From an uncultured Bacteroidales bacterium (GTDB lineage: Bacteria > Bacteroidota > Bacteroidia > Bacteroidales > G3-4614): a DNA stretch of 33,694 bases. Positions 6,785 to 15,167 of the stretch are shown piece by piece; the first letter of the stretch is position 1, and each line of letters starts with the position of its first letter. The translations under genes and the position numbers were made by a program. The notes under the pieces were generated by a model, which was not told where the DNA came from, ran no database searches, and saw only the letters and a list, made by a program, of their open reading frames with translations. The DNA is taken from the NCBI GenBank assembly GCA_949297125.1, contig CASFRS010000025.1, forward strand, positions 1 to 33,694, given 5' to 3'.

Positions 6785-8833
6785 TCAGTCGTTATAAGTC
6801 GGCAGGAAAGAGTACTCCCGGGCATAACGGAGCATCTGTTCGGCATACCCTTCATTGTACGATACCGTTACGTCCGTAACAGTGCCGTTTTCATCTTTTA
6901 CAAGGGTGTATCGCGGGTTAACAAACCCTTTGTACGGAGCTATTCCCAGACTCCGGTATCTTTCCAGCACTTCATTGTGCAGGTCGGCATCGACCTTTAC
7001 TGCATATTTTTCAACGAGGTTCTTGCCCGCTTCGTAATCCCCTTCCGATTTTATTCGCTGTATTTCTGCCAGAAGTTTCCCGAACAGGTTGCGCAACTCC
7101 TTGTAGTCGTTCACGACAACGTATCGCTTGCCGTTCATATTCTTTATTTCCACAACTTTGTCCGCCTCTCCCTGTTCCATTGCCCACCGGGCTATAAGCT
7201 GACGGTTGCGCATGTGGGCTTCTTCTATGTTGTCTCCGGGGCGTATCCTTGTAAGCTGCGTCATAAGCCCGTTCATCATGTACTTGTAGTATTCGGCCTT
7301 GTATGCATCCTTGTCGGGCAACAGGCCGAGTTCCATTATTTTCTTGTCGCCCATGTAGTAGAGGGCAAACAGGTCTGCGCGAGCCTCTTCAAGCGTGGAA
7401 CTGTAAGCTTTCAATGCATCCGATTCTACACCGGGCAGCATTTTGCCCGACCCGTGCCCGAGGCATTCGTGCAGGTCTGTATGCAGGTTGTCGGCTACAA
7501 AACCGTATTCGGCAACAAGCCTGCGCGTATGTTCATCGGGGATGAACTCATCGTTGAACCCGGTCCCTTGCGATGCCGCGTCGTACGCCTCGGTTATGTT
7601 TTCTATCGTTACCGATTTTGAACCGTGGTCGCGCCTTATCCAGTCGGCATTGGGGAGGTTTATCCCTATCGGCGTGCTCGGGTAGCAGTCGCCTCCGAGC
7701 ATAGCAACAGTTATTACTTTTGCCGAAACCCCTTTTACCTTCTCCTTCTTGAACCTGTCGTCAACAGGGGAGTGATCTTCAAACCACTGAGCATTCCTGC
7801 TTATTATGTCGGTACGCTCCGATGCGTCGTGGTTCTTGAAGTTTATGGAACTCTCCCAGCTCCCTTTAAGCCCGAGCGGGTCGCCGTATACTTCGGTAAA
7901 CCCGCATATGAAATCGACGGTACCGCTCAGTTCTTCAACCCATTTTATGCAATATTCGTCGAAGGTCTTCAAATCGCCGCTGCGGTTGAATTCCACGAGG
8001 GTTTCTATTATCTCTTTCTGGGCATCGTTTTCTGCAAACTCTTTGGCTTTTTCAAGGTTTTCCACAATCTTTTCCAGGGCTTCGCCGTATCTGCCCCCTA
8101 TTTTATAAGTCTCTTCGTATATTTTCCTGTCGCGTTTTACAAGACGGCTGTTCAGCCCGTACGATATCGGCTGGGTGTCCGTGGTATCGCGCATGGCATT
8201 GTAGAACTCTTCGGCTTCCTGTTGGGTTACTCCGTCGTAGTAGTTGCAGGCGGAGGTTTTTATAAGGTCGTCTCCGGCCGCAAGATTGACCCTCTTTTGC
8301 ATGACCTCGGGGTTGAAGATTACGGGAAGTATTTCCGCCAGCAAATCGTCGGCCGTCTTACCGTCTCTCAGCGGCAATTCCCCGGCCGGCAGGGCTTTTA
8401 CCTCTTTCACAAGGAATTCTTCCGAAAATGCAGGGGTAAATTTGTCGGTAGAGTAGTGGTGGTGTATCCCGTTGGCGAACCATACCTGTTTCAGATATAC
8501 GACGAAAGCCTTGTAGTCTTCGCTTGCGGTATCGCCTTTGTAGTTCCTGTATATGCTCTCCAGTGTCCTGCGGATTGCAAGGTTGTATTTCCCGTTCTGG
8601 TCGAAAAGAATATCCCTTCCGCACTGTGCAGCTTCGGTAAGATAGTATATGTACATTTTCTGCCGTGTGGTAAGCTGCTCGAAGCCGGGGACCCTGTAGC
8701 GGAGAATCTGCAGGTCTGCGAACTTGTCAACGTTGTAGTTGAACGTTTCCGCTCCATGGCTCCTTTTGGCCATTAGGGGCGATGCCGATATTATTTGCAA
8801 TGCGGTAGCTGCCATAAATATTATTTTTTTCAT
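6785..8833 (-). CDS. Dipeptidyl peptidase III (M49 zinc metallopeptidase), probably exported
   Basis: This 682-residue peptidase removes dipeptides from the N-terminus of short peptides. The M49 zinc motif HEXXXH is present as H455-E-C-L-G-H460, and the second motif EEARAD at 482-487 supplies the third zinc ligand. The length suits bacterial M49 members. The first 22 residues, MKKIIFMAATALQIISASPL then MA, look like a signal peptide, suggesting a periplasmic enzyme, whereas eukaryotic DPP III is cytosolic. I chose the ATG at 8833 because of this signal; the frame extends to 8878 but would then overlap the end of the upstream gene. It lies between the rlmI-like gene (25 bases) and the AlkD-like gene (5 bases). 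Confidence 0.92.
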   Translation of the reverse strand: MKKIIFMAATALQIISASPLMAKRSHGAETFNYNVDKFADLQILRYRVPGFEQLTTRQKMYIYYLTEAAQCGRDILFDQNGKYNLAIRRTLESIYRNYKGDTASEDYKAFVVYLKQVWFANGIHHHYSTDKFTPAFSEEFLVKEVKALPAGELPLRDGKTADDLLAEILPVIFNPEVMQKRVNLAAGDDLIKTSACNYYDGVTQQEAEEFYNAMRDTTDTQPISYGLNSRLVKRDRKIYEETYKIGGRYGEALEKIVENLEKAKEFAENDAQKEIIETLVEFNRSGDLKTFDEYCIKWVEELSGTVDFICGFTEVYGDPLGLKGSWESSINFKNHDASERTDIISRNAQWFEDHSPVDDRFKKEKVKGVSAKVITVAMLGGDCYPSTPIGINLPNADWIRRDHGSKSVTIENITEAYDAASQGTGFNDEFIPDEHTRRLVAEYGFVADNLHTDLHECLGHGSGKMLPGVESDALKAYSSTLEEARADLFALYYMGDKKIMELGLLPDKDAYKAEYYKYMMNGLMTQLTRIRPGDNIEEAHMRNRQLIARWAMEQGEADKVVEIKNMNGKRYVVVNDYKELRNLFGKLLAEIQRIKSEGDYEAGKNLVEKYAVKVDADLHNEVLERYRSLGIAPYKGFVNPRYTLVKDENGTVTDVTVSYNEGYAEQMLRYAREYSFLPTYND

Positions 8834-8858
8834 ATTTCCTGATTTTTTGCCGTATGGT

Positions 8859-10046
8859 TTATTCAACATAAAGTACAAGCCCCTTCAGGTATTCGCCTTC
8901 GGGGTGGTAAATGTTTACCGGGTGGTCGGCGGGCTGCGACATCTGGTGCAGTATCCTCACTTTCCTGCCCGATATGGCTGCCGCGCTGAACACGGCAAGC
9001 CTGAATTGTTCTCTCGACACGGCCTGCGAGCACGAGAACGTAAATATTATGCCTCCGCTGCGGATTTTCTCAAATGCCTTTACATTGAGCCTCTTGTACC
9101 CTTGCAGCGCATTGTGCAGCGCATTGCGGTGTTTTGCGAAGGCCGGCGGGTCGAGTATGATTAGGTCGTATTCATCCCTGGAGGTGTCGTCGAGGAACTT
9201 GAAGGCATCCTTCACATACGCTTTGTGTCGGATATCGCCGGGAAAATTCAGTTCTACGTTCTTTTCCGTAAGGTCAATCGCTTTTGCCGAGCTGTCTACC
9301 GAATCGACTTTCAATGCTCCTCCGCGCATGGCATAGAACGAGAAACCTCCCGTGTAGCAGAACATGTTCAGGACATTGCGCCCTTTTGAGTAGCTTTCCA
9401 ATAACGCCCTGTTGTCCCTTTGGTCCAGGAAGAAACCGGTTTTTTGCCCTTTCAACCAGTCTACATAAAACAGCAGACCGTTTTCCGTTGCCGTATTACC
9501 GGCATATTTTCCGCGGATATATTCGTTTTGCGGGTCCAGCTGGGCTTTGTAGGGAAGGGTGGTGTCGGATTTGTAATAGACGTTCTCTACTTTCCCTCCG
9601 GTTACTTCTGTTATGGCATCGGCTATCTTTTCTCGGGCGAAATGCATTCCGGCGGAATGCGCCTGCATTACGGCTGTTTTTCCGTATATGTCTATTACTA
9701 GGCCCGGAAGCCAGTCGCCTTCGCCGTGGACAAGCCGGAAACAGTCGCTTTTCCCGTTGAATGCTATTCCTGCATTTAGCCGCATTTCAAGGGCTTTTTG
9801 AATGCGGCTGCGATAGAATCCGTAATCGGGTTCCATATCGTTGAATGTCAGTATGCGTACCGCTATGCTGCCTATCTGGTAATGCCCTTTTGCGGCAAAA
9901 CCGCCGTTGTTGTAGTATACGTTTACAGTGTCGCCTTCTTCCACTGCTCCGTCTATCCGTTCTATCGCCCCGGAGAATATCCATGGATGAAAGCGTTTGA
10001 GCGATTCTTCCTTTCCCCGTTTCAGTATTATGCTTTTATTGTCCAC
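8859..10046 (-). CDS. rlmI: Class I rRNA cytosine-C5 methyltransferase, RlmI family
   Basis: This 395-residue protein has an N-terminal PUA domain (about 1-75; LKRGKEESLKRFHPWIFSGA and GGFAAKGHYQIGS) and a C-terminal Rossmann-type SAM methyltransferase domain. Family signatures are KTGFFLDQRDNR, VLNMFCYTGGFSFYAM (SAM-binding motif I), DLIILDPPAFAK (motif IV) and the catalytic-cysteine region FTFSCSQAVS. In E. coli, RlmI methylates C1962 of 23S rRNA; the same role is inferred here from overall architecture and length. It lies 12 bases downstream of rseP in the same operon. Confidence 0.88.
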   Translation of the reverse strand: MDNKSIILKRGKEESLKRFHPWIFSGAIERIDGAVEEGDTVNVYYNNGGFAAKGHYQIGSIAVRILTFNDMEPDYGFYRSRIQKALEMRLNAGIAFNGKSDCFRLVHGEGDWLPGLVIDIYGKTAVMQAHSAGMHFAREKIADAITEVTGGKVENVYYKSDTTLPYKAQLDPQNEYIRGKYAGNTATENGLLFYVDWLKGQKTGFFLDQRDNRALLESYSKGRNVLNMFCYTGGFSFYAMRGGALKVDSVDSSAKAIDLTEKNVELNFPGDIRHKAYVKDAFKFLDDTSRDEYDLIILDPPAFAKHRNALHNALQGYKRLNVKAFEKIRSGGIIFTFSCSQAVSREQFRLAVFSAAAISGRKVRILHQMSQPADHPVNIYHPEGEYLKGLVLYVE

Positions 10047-10058
10047 CTGTTTCTCCGT

Positions 10059-11381
10059 TTATTTGAACAGCCTTATTATATCGTTACCGTTTGCGAATAT
10101 CAGCAGGGCCAGCAGCAGTATCATTCCCGTGGTCTGGGCATATTCCAGAAACCTGTCGCTCGGTTTGCGGCGCGTTATCACCTCGTAAAGCAGGAACATT
10201 ACGTGGCCTCCGTCCAATGCGGGAATAGGCAGTATGTTCATGAATGCAAGTATTATGGAAAGGAATGCTGTCATGCTCCAGAATGCCTCCCAGTTCCAAA
10301 CCGGAGGGAAGATGCTCCCTATCGTGCCGAAACCGCCCAGGCTTTCTGCTCCTTCTTTGGTGAATACGTATTTGAAATCACTGACATAGCCGCCCAATGT
10401 CTTGAAACCCTGTTTTATCCCTACCGGGAATGATTCCCAGAACGAATACTTTTCCGTAACGGGCGTATATACTTCGGTAAGGGATTTTAACATTATGCCG
10501 AGTTTCTTTTCCTGGTTCAATACGGCTTTTTTATACAGGTATCCGCTGTCTGACAGAACCACAAGGTCTATCGTGTCTCCGGGGTTGCACCTGTCCAGCT
10601 GTTCGTAAAATTGCGGAAGTTCTTTTGTGAGGTACATGTTGACGGACCATATTACGTCTCCGGCCTTCAATCCGGCCTTTTCCGCTCCGCTTCCGGGCAT
10701 TACTTCCTTTATTACTGGCGAATAGCGGTATGTGGCGAACCGCTCCTGCGAGCCGACCAGTTTCAGCATGAAGTCTTCCGGCATTTTTATCGTAACAAGT
10801 TTCCCGTCTCTTTTTACGGTAACGGTTTTGGCTTCGGCTATGGCCCTTATGGCATCCCCGTCCATTGTCTTGATCTTAAAATCATCGGCATATACCGGTA
10901 TGTCGCCCATTTCAAAACCGGCCTTTGTCGCTTCATGGCAATAGGAAAAACCGTTCTCCACGTTTTCCACCGGAATGTACGTATTGCCCCATTTGTATGT
11001 AATCATGGAGTATATGAGCAGCGCGAGTATGAAGTTGAACATTACTCCGCCAACCATTATCAGCAGTCTTTGCCATGCCGGTTTCGAGCGGAACTCCCAC
11101 GGTTTGGCCGGCTGCTTCATCTGCTCTTTATCCATCGACTCGTCTATCATGCCCGAAATCTTTACATATCCGCCGAGCGGGAGCCAGCCTATCCCGTATT
11201 CCGTTTCGCTGTTTTTTGGCTTGAACTTGAACAGGGTGAACCATGGATTGAAGAAAAGGTAGAATTTCTCAACCCTTACTTTGAACATCCTTGCAAACAG
11301 AAAGTGCCCGAATTCATGTATTATTACAAGCAGCGAAAGGCTCACTATCAGTTGCAACGCTCTTATCCAGAATGCTTCCAT
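10059..11381 (-). CDS. rseP: Site-2 protease RseP (intramembrane zinc metalloprotease)
   Basis: This 440-residue inner-membrane protease cleaves within membrane segments of substrates such as anti-sigma factors and leftover signal peptides. The zinc motif is H22-E-F-G-H26 in the first transmembrane segment. The C-terminal LDGG motif (PALDGGHVMFLL) supplies the third ligand. A PDZ domain lies in the middle (YSPVIKEVMPGSGAEKAGLKAGDVIW); a second, less clear one precedes it. The segment GYVKISGM is typical of the family. It is 10 bases downstream of dxr, a pairing conserved in many Bacteroidota. Confidence 0.95.
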   Translation of the reverse strand: MEAFWIRALQLIVSLSLLVIIHEFGHFLFARMFKVRVEKFYLFFNPWFTLFKFKPKNSETEYGIGWLPLGGYVKISGMIDESMDKEQMKQPAKPWEFRSKPAWQRLLIMVGGVMFNFILALLIYSMITYKWGNTYIPVENVENGFSYCHEATKAGFEMGDIPVYADDFKIKTMDGDAIRAIAEAKTVTVKRDGKLVTIKMPEDFMLKLVGSQERFATYRYSPVIKEVMPGSGAEKAGLKAGDVIWSVNMYLTKELPQFYEQLDRCNPGDTIDLVVLSDSGYLYKKAVLNQEKKLGIMLKSLTEVYTPVTEKYSFWESFPVGIKQGFKTLGGYVSDFKYVFTKEGAESLGGFGTIGSIFPPVWNWEAFWSMTAFLSIILAFMNILPIPALDGGHVMFLLYEVITRRKPSDRFLEYAQTTGMILLLALLIFANGNDIIRLFK

Positions 11382-11391
11382 ATATGTGCGA

Positions 11392-12558
11392 TTATTGTAA
11401 TGTTAGTCTCTTTATGTTCTCTTCGGTCGATTTACGTACTTCCGTATCGGTCGCTACATAGTCTTCGTAGCCGGGAGCGGCGATATGCGTCCCTTTATCC
11501 AACGCCGTATATACGAGTTTCTCTATATCGGTAAACCTTATCCTGTCGCTGAGGAATGCCGCAACCGCTATTTCGTTGGCGGCGTTCATTATGCAGGGTG
11601 TGTTGCCCCCGCAGCGTATCGCTTCGTATGCGTAGCCGAGTAACGGGAACTTGTCGGTATCGGGGGCTTCAAAACGCATCGATGCAAAGTCTTCTACCGT
11701 AAGTCTCCTCCTGTCGGAGCATACTCTCGCAGGATAGGACAGGGCATAGGCTATAGGGAGTTTCATATCGGGGATTCCGAGTTGAGCCTTGACTGCCCCG
11801 TCTTCAAATTCGACCATTGAGTGGATTATGGACTGGGGGTGTATAACAACCTTTACGTCATCGGGGGCAACGCCGAAAAGCCATTTTGCCTCTATCATTT
11901 CAAACCCTTTGTTCATCATTGTGGCCGAATCGATAGTTATCTTGGCTCCCATATTCCATTTCGGGTGTTTCAGTGCTTCGGCTTTCGTAACATTTTGCAG
12001 TTCGGCTTTTGTGTATTTCAGAAAGGGCCCGCCCGATGCCGTAAGGAATATTTTGCTTATCCTGTTGTATTCTTCTCCTGCAAGGCATTGGAATATTGCG
12101 GAATGCTCCGAATCGACAGGTATTATTTCGCTGCGGTATTCCGAGGCCAGTGAGTTTATCAGCTCTCCGGCAACAACCAGAGTCTCTTTATTGGCCAGTG
12201 CGATACGCTTGCCGCTTTTTATGGCCTTGATTGTCGGGTACAGGCCCGAGTATCCCATCATTGCCGTAATTACGGTATCGACCGGTCCCGATTCGGCGAC
12301 CTGGGCTATTGCATCGCTTCCGGCATACACTTTTACCGGATACTCTTTCAATGCATCCCTGACTTTCCCGTACAGGGACTCATTGGCTATTACAACAGAT
12401 TCAGGAATATGCTTTTTGGCCTGTTCAATAAGCAGATCTGCATTGTTGTTGGCTGTAAGTGTATAGGCTTCAAACATTTCCGGATTCTCCGCTATTACTT
12501 CCAAAGCCTGTGTGCCTATAGATCCGGTAGAACCCAAAATGGCAATTTGTTTTTTCAT
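11392..12558 (-). CDS. dxr: 1-deoxy-D-xylulose 5-phosphate reductoisomerase
   Basis: This 388-residue enzyme turns DXP into MEP using NADPH, the committed step of the MEP isoprenoid pathway. The N-terminal nucleotide-binding motif is ILGSTGSIGTQALEVI. LANKETLVVAGELI, PVDSEHSAIFQCL (with the metal-binding acids), TASGGPF and KWNMGAKITIDSATMMNKGFE are all typical. Length is normal. It is the first gene of a six-gene minus-strand operon reaching 5270, with spacings of 10, 12, 25, 5 and 58 bases. Confidence 0.96.
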   Translation of the reverse strand: MKKQIAILGSTGSIGTQALEVIAENPEMFEAYTLTANNNADLLIEQAKKHIPESVVIANESLYGKVRDALKEYPVKVYAGSDAIAQVAESGPVDTVITAMMGYSGLYPTIKAIKSGKRIALANKETLVVAGELINSLASEYRSEIIPVDSEHSAIFQCLAGEEYNRISKIFLTASGGPFLKYTKAELQNVTKAEALKHPKWNMGAKITIDSATMMNKGFEMIEAKWLFGVAPDDVKVVIHPQSIIHSMVEFEDGAVKAQLGIPDMKLPIAYALSYPARVCSDRRRLTVEDFASMRFEAPDTDKFPLLGYAYEAIRCGGNTPCIMNAANEIAVAAFLSDRIRFTDIEKLVYTALDKGTHIAAPGYEDYVATDTEVRKSTEENIKRLTLQ

Positions 12559-12599
12559 GAGTAGTGCAGTATCGCTTTTGCTTAAAGAATATCGGGTTG

Positions 12600-12607
12600 C
12601 AAAGTTA
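12600..12607 (-). promoter_or_regulatory. Possible -7 box for the dxr operon
   Basis: On the minus strand this reads TAACTTTG, a match to TAnnTTTG, 41 bases before the dxr ATG. No TTTG -33 box is seen at the expected distance. The region up to 12815 is a shared divergent promoter region. Confidence 0.45.
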
Positions 12608-12767
12608 CTAAATTAATGGCAGAAATGGAAAGGCGCAGGCAATAATAAAGGGGTTATGGGCATGTATGAAAATTCGTCCGGCGGCTTCCGGTATTACCGG
12701 CCCATGTGCCGTTAAGTCATTTTGCATATATGTTTGGTGAAAATAACAGTATTTGGATGTAAATATT

Positions 12768-12775
12768 TAAATTTG
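12768..12775 (+). promoter_or_regulatory. Possible -7 box for the outer-membrane protein gene
   Basis: TAAATTTG matches TAnnTTTG, 40 bases before the ATG at 12816. The only nearby TTTG boxes (12733 and 12752) are not at consensus spacing. Confidence 0.45.
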
Positions 12776-12815
12776 CACGCTGAAAACAGTTGTTGTACAA
12801 ATACAGATTGAAATT

Positions 12816-13553
12816 ATGAAAAAGACCATTTGCTTTTTCCTCGTTTCCTTATTGCTCGTATCCGGCGGTTATGCGCAGGGGGTAGCCGATATGCTGGAGA
12901 ACCAGGCGTCTACCGGCGATGCAGGAGAGGCCGTTTCAGTAATTCCCGCAGAAACCGTCAACTTGAGAAAGAAGTATTTCCGCTTGTCGTATTCTTCGAC
13001 GAAAATGCAGCCTGACGGCAACTCCGGCAATGACCTTGAGATTAAAAGCAAGTACGGGGCAGCCCTGACGGTGGGTAAAAGTTTTTACCTGCATAAAAAA
13101 CCGATAGCCAACATGCTCTATATCGGGCTCGATGCAACATGGCTCGATTTGAACTATACCTATTACAGCTACAATATGGGTACGCTGGTAGGCGACTTGT
13201 GGAATTACAGGATAGATGATTATTATGATTACGAGATGACCGACCATCAGGCCGACATAGCCATGCAGATAGGGCCGTCCTTTCATGTATATCCGGTAGG
13301 TAAAATGCACATAGAGGCATACTTCAGGTATGCGCCGACTTTTTCGCTGCTGGTCGAGGACGGTGAGTTTTACGGCAATTATGCTACCTATTTCGTAAGC
13401 GGGGGAGCCGTATCGTACCATTGCATAGGATTGGGTGTCGAAGCCCGTTTCGGTAACTGCAAGTACAAGACATTCGGCGGAGATGATGAATCCGATTCGC
13501 CTTCTAAAACCAAATTCCGCGGATACCGCGCATTCTTGAGTTTCCGCTTCTGA
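12816..13553 (+). CDS. Outer-membrane beta-barrel protein of unknown function
   Basis: This 245-residue protein has a clear signal peptide (MKKTICFFLVSLLLVSGGYA, cleavage before or near QG). Alternating polar/hydrophobic strands rich in aromatic residues follow (KKYFRLSYSS, YGAALTVGKSFYLHKKP, NMLYIGLDATWLDLNY, MQIGPSFHVYPVGKMHIEAYFRYAP). It ends in FLSFRF; a C-terminal phenylalanine is the usual signal for BAM-dependent insertion. These features suggest a small barrel of perhaps 8-10 strands in the outer membrane. I do not recognise a specific family, and the cargo or role is unknown. A strong terminator follows, so it is a single-gene unit, divergent from dxr. Confidence 0.75.
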   Translation: MKKTICFFLVSLLLVSGGYAQGVADMLENQASTGDAGEAVSVIPAETVNLRKKYFRLSYSSTKMQPDGNSGNDLEIKSKYGAALTVGKSFYLHKKPIANMLYIGLDATWLDLNYTYYSYNMGTLVGDLWNYRIDDYYDYEMTDHQADIAMQIGPSFHVYPVGKMHIEAYFRYAPTFSLLVEDGEFYGNYATYFVSGGAVSYHCIGLGVEARFGNCKYKTFGGDDESDSPSKTKFRGYRAFLSFRF

Positions 13554-13636
13554 ATATTCCGTTGTACGGAGTACAGGGATATTCTGCCGGTCCCGCCCGC
13601 CGTATCTTTGAAATACCGGATTAAAGAATAACTCTG

Positions 13637-13675
13637 GCCCCGAAAGCCGTCATACGCTTTCGGGGCTGTTTTTTT
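13637..13675 (+). terminator. Strong intrinsic terminator
   Basis: GCCCCGAAAGC (13637-13647) pairs perfectly with GCTTTCGGGGC (13656-13666) over 11 bases with an 8-base loop, followed by TG and T7. It ends the transcript of the beta-barrel gene. Confidence 0.9.
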
Positions 13676-13775
13676 GCCCGAAAAAATTGCCCGGTTAACG
13701 TGTCCTCTCCGGTGTCCGGTATCTCCTCTTGCCGTTTTTCCTTTTTAAAATTCTGAACCAAAATATCCCGGCTCT

Positions 13776-13797
13776 GTTTAAATAGAAGAGTTTAAAT
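13776..13797 (+). repeat. Direct repeat GTTTAAAT before the OmpA-family gene
   Basis: GTTTAAAT occurs at 13776-13783 and 13790-13797, 14 bases apart start to start, 23 bases before the ATG. No canonical -7 box was found for this gene, so these repeats may mark its control region. Confidence 0.3.
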
Positions 13798-13819
13798 TCT
13801 CTTGTTAATTGTAAAAGCT

Positions 13820-15019
13820 ATGGATACCAGACGATTTGCGGTTTTCTTGTTTGCTGTTTCGGCAATATTTGCAGCAAATAAAACCAACGCTCAGAATGAG
13901 GCTGTTTTGGAGGAAGAGATTATGGTTGTTGATTTCGTCCCCAGCGGAAGGACGTATTATTATTCTCCGTATTTCCGCGATAATTGGTTTATGTCGGTAG
14001 GAGCGGGGACACAGACCCTGTTGTCGGAGCATAAGGGGAGGTTGCAGTTTTCCCTGGCTATGGCAGTGGATTTAGGAAAGTGGTTCTCTCCATACTGGGG
14101 GTTGCGCCTTGCGGCAACAGGCGGGGAGCTCCGTTCGCGATACCCTTCTGAAAAAGACATGGTATATTACAAGGATGTTGTGATTTCGGCCGATTTCCTG
14201 TGGGATATGACCAATACCATAGGCGGATATGACCCGTACCGCATAGTTTCTGTAATTCCGTTTGTCGGCGTTTCCACGGCATATGCTTTCAAGAACTCTC
14301 TGTCGGGAAAAACTTTCAGTATGGCCGGAACCGGAGGCATAAGGTTCGGTTTCAGGCTTTGCAGGTATGCGGACCTTTACGCAGAGGGGAGGGCCGATAT
14401 TGTTTCGGACAACTTTAACGGCGTGATACGCAGCAAACGTGCAGAGGCAATCTTTTCCATCCTTGGGGGCCTTGCGATAAATTTCGGCGGGACGAAATTC
14501 AAGTCGTACAATCCGGTCGAGGAAGAGTTCGCACTGGAGGCCATGAATGCGAAAGTGAACAGGCTCAGGGCTTCGCTCGATTCCTGCCGGAAAGCCGCGG
14601 CCCGTATCAAAGCGCCGGCGCCGACCCCGGAAGTAGTGGTAAAGACCGTCAAGCCGTGCAGTGCGAGTCTGACGTCGGCGGTGCGTTTCTCCATAAACAG
14701 CGCCGAGATTACACCCCGCGAAATGGTGAATGTCTATAATATTGCGCAGTGGATGAAACAGAACCCCGGTTACAGGGTTGTTGTAACAGGGTATGCCGAC
14801 AAAGATACCGGTACTCCCGAATTCAATGAAAAGCTGAGCCGCGACAGAGCCGGTGCAGTGGCCTCGGTTCTTGCCGACAAATACGGAATTCCCTCTGACA
14901 GGCTCAGCATAGAGGCCGGAGGCGGCAATACGCAGCCTTATCCCGACCATAACAACTGGAACAGGATTGTGATTTTCAGATGTGTTGCGGACGGAGACTG
15001 CTCCGAAGCTTCGCATTAA
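13820..15019 (+). CDS. OmpA-family outer-membrane protein
   Basis: This 399-residue protein has a signal peptide (MDTRRFAVFLFAVSAIFAAN, cleaved near NAQ) and a barrel-like region of about 210 residues with aromatic strands. A linker with charged helix (ALEAMNAKVNRLRASLDSCRKAA) and proline-rich stretch (KAPAPTPE) follows, then a C-terminal OmpA domain that binds peptidoglycan. In that domain VRFSINSAEITPRE, VVVTGYADKDTGTPEFNEKL and SRDRAGAVASVL match the family, including the conserved D and R that hold diaminopimelate. It probably tethers the outer membrane to the cell wall. I use the ATG at 13820; a TTG at 13802 would add six residues that do not help the signal peptide. The shared terminator at 15099 follows. 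Confidence 0.88.
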   Translation: MDTRRFAVFLFAVSAIFAANKTNAQNEAVLEEEIMVVDFVPSGRTYYYSPYFRDNWFMSVGAGTQTLLSEHKGRLQFSLAMAVDLGKWFSPYWGLRLAATGGELRSRYPSEKDMVYYKDVVISADFLWDMTNTIGGYDPYRIVSVIPFVGVSTAYAFKNSLSGKTFSMAGTGGIRFGFRLCRYADLYAEGRADIVSDNFNGVIRSKRAEAIFSILGGLAINFGGTKFKSYNPVEEEFALEAMNAKVNRLRASLDSCRKAAARIKAPAPTPEVVVKTVKPCSASLTSAVRFSINSAEITPREMVNVYNIAQWMKQNPGYRVVVTGYADKDTGTPEFNEKLSRDRAGAVASVLADKYGIPSDRLSIEAGGGNTQPYPDHNNWNRIVIFRCVADGDCSEASH

Positions 15020-15098
15020 CGCCATCTTTACCGTATTTTCCGGATGCCGGGGCATGTGAAGGCGGATTCGTGTGCCTGACTGCGCATACCGGCATGAT

Positions 15099-15148
15099 AA
15101 GAGCGGCACGCTGCATGTCCCGGCCGGGCGCAACGTGCCGCTCTTTAT
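15099..15148. terminator. Bidirectional terminator between the OmpA gene and the RSH gene
   Basis: AAGAGCGGCACG (15099-15110) pairs perfectly with CGTGCCGCTCTT (15134-15145) over 12 bases, with an inner CCCGG/CCGGG. T-rich sequence lies on the plus strand after the right arm and A's precede the left arm, so it can serve both convergent transcripts. Confidence 0.8.
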
Positions 15149-15167
15149 TCGGCAGGGTGTATGCACA

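Noticed and set aside
7625..8776. 383-residue plus-strand frame opposite the peptidase gene
   Set aside because: It is antisense to a well-supported M49 peptidase with intact motifs; composition is that of a shadow frame.
13603..13676. Possible small RNA from a TATCTTTG box (13603-13610) to the terminator at 13637-13675
   Set aside because: No -33 box, and the terminator is well explained as the end of the beta-barrel gene.
14072..15166. 364-residue minus-strand frame opposite the OmpA-family gene
   Set aside because: Antisense to a clear OmpA protein and runs through the terminator at 15099-15148; no motif seen.
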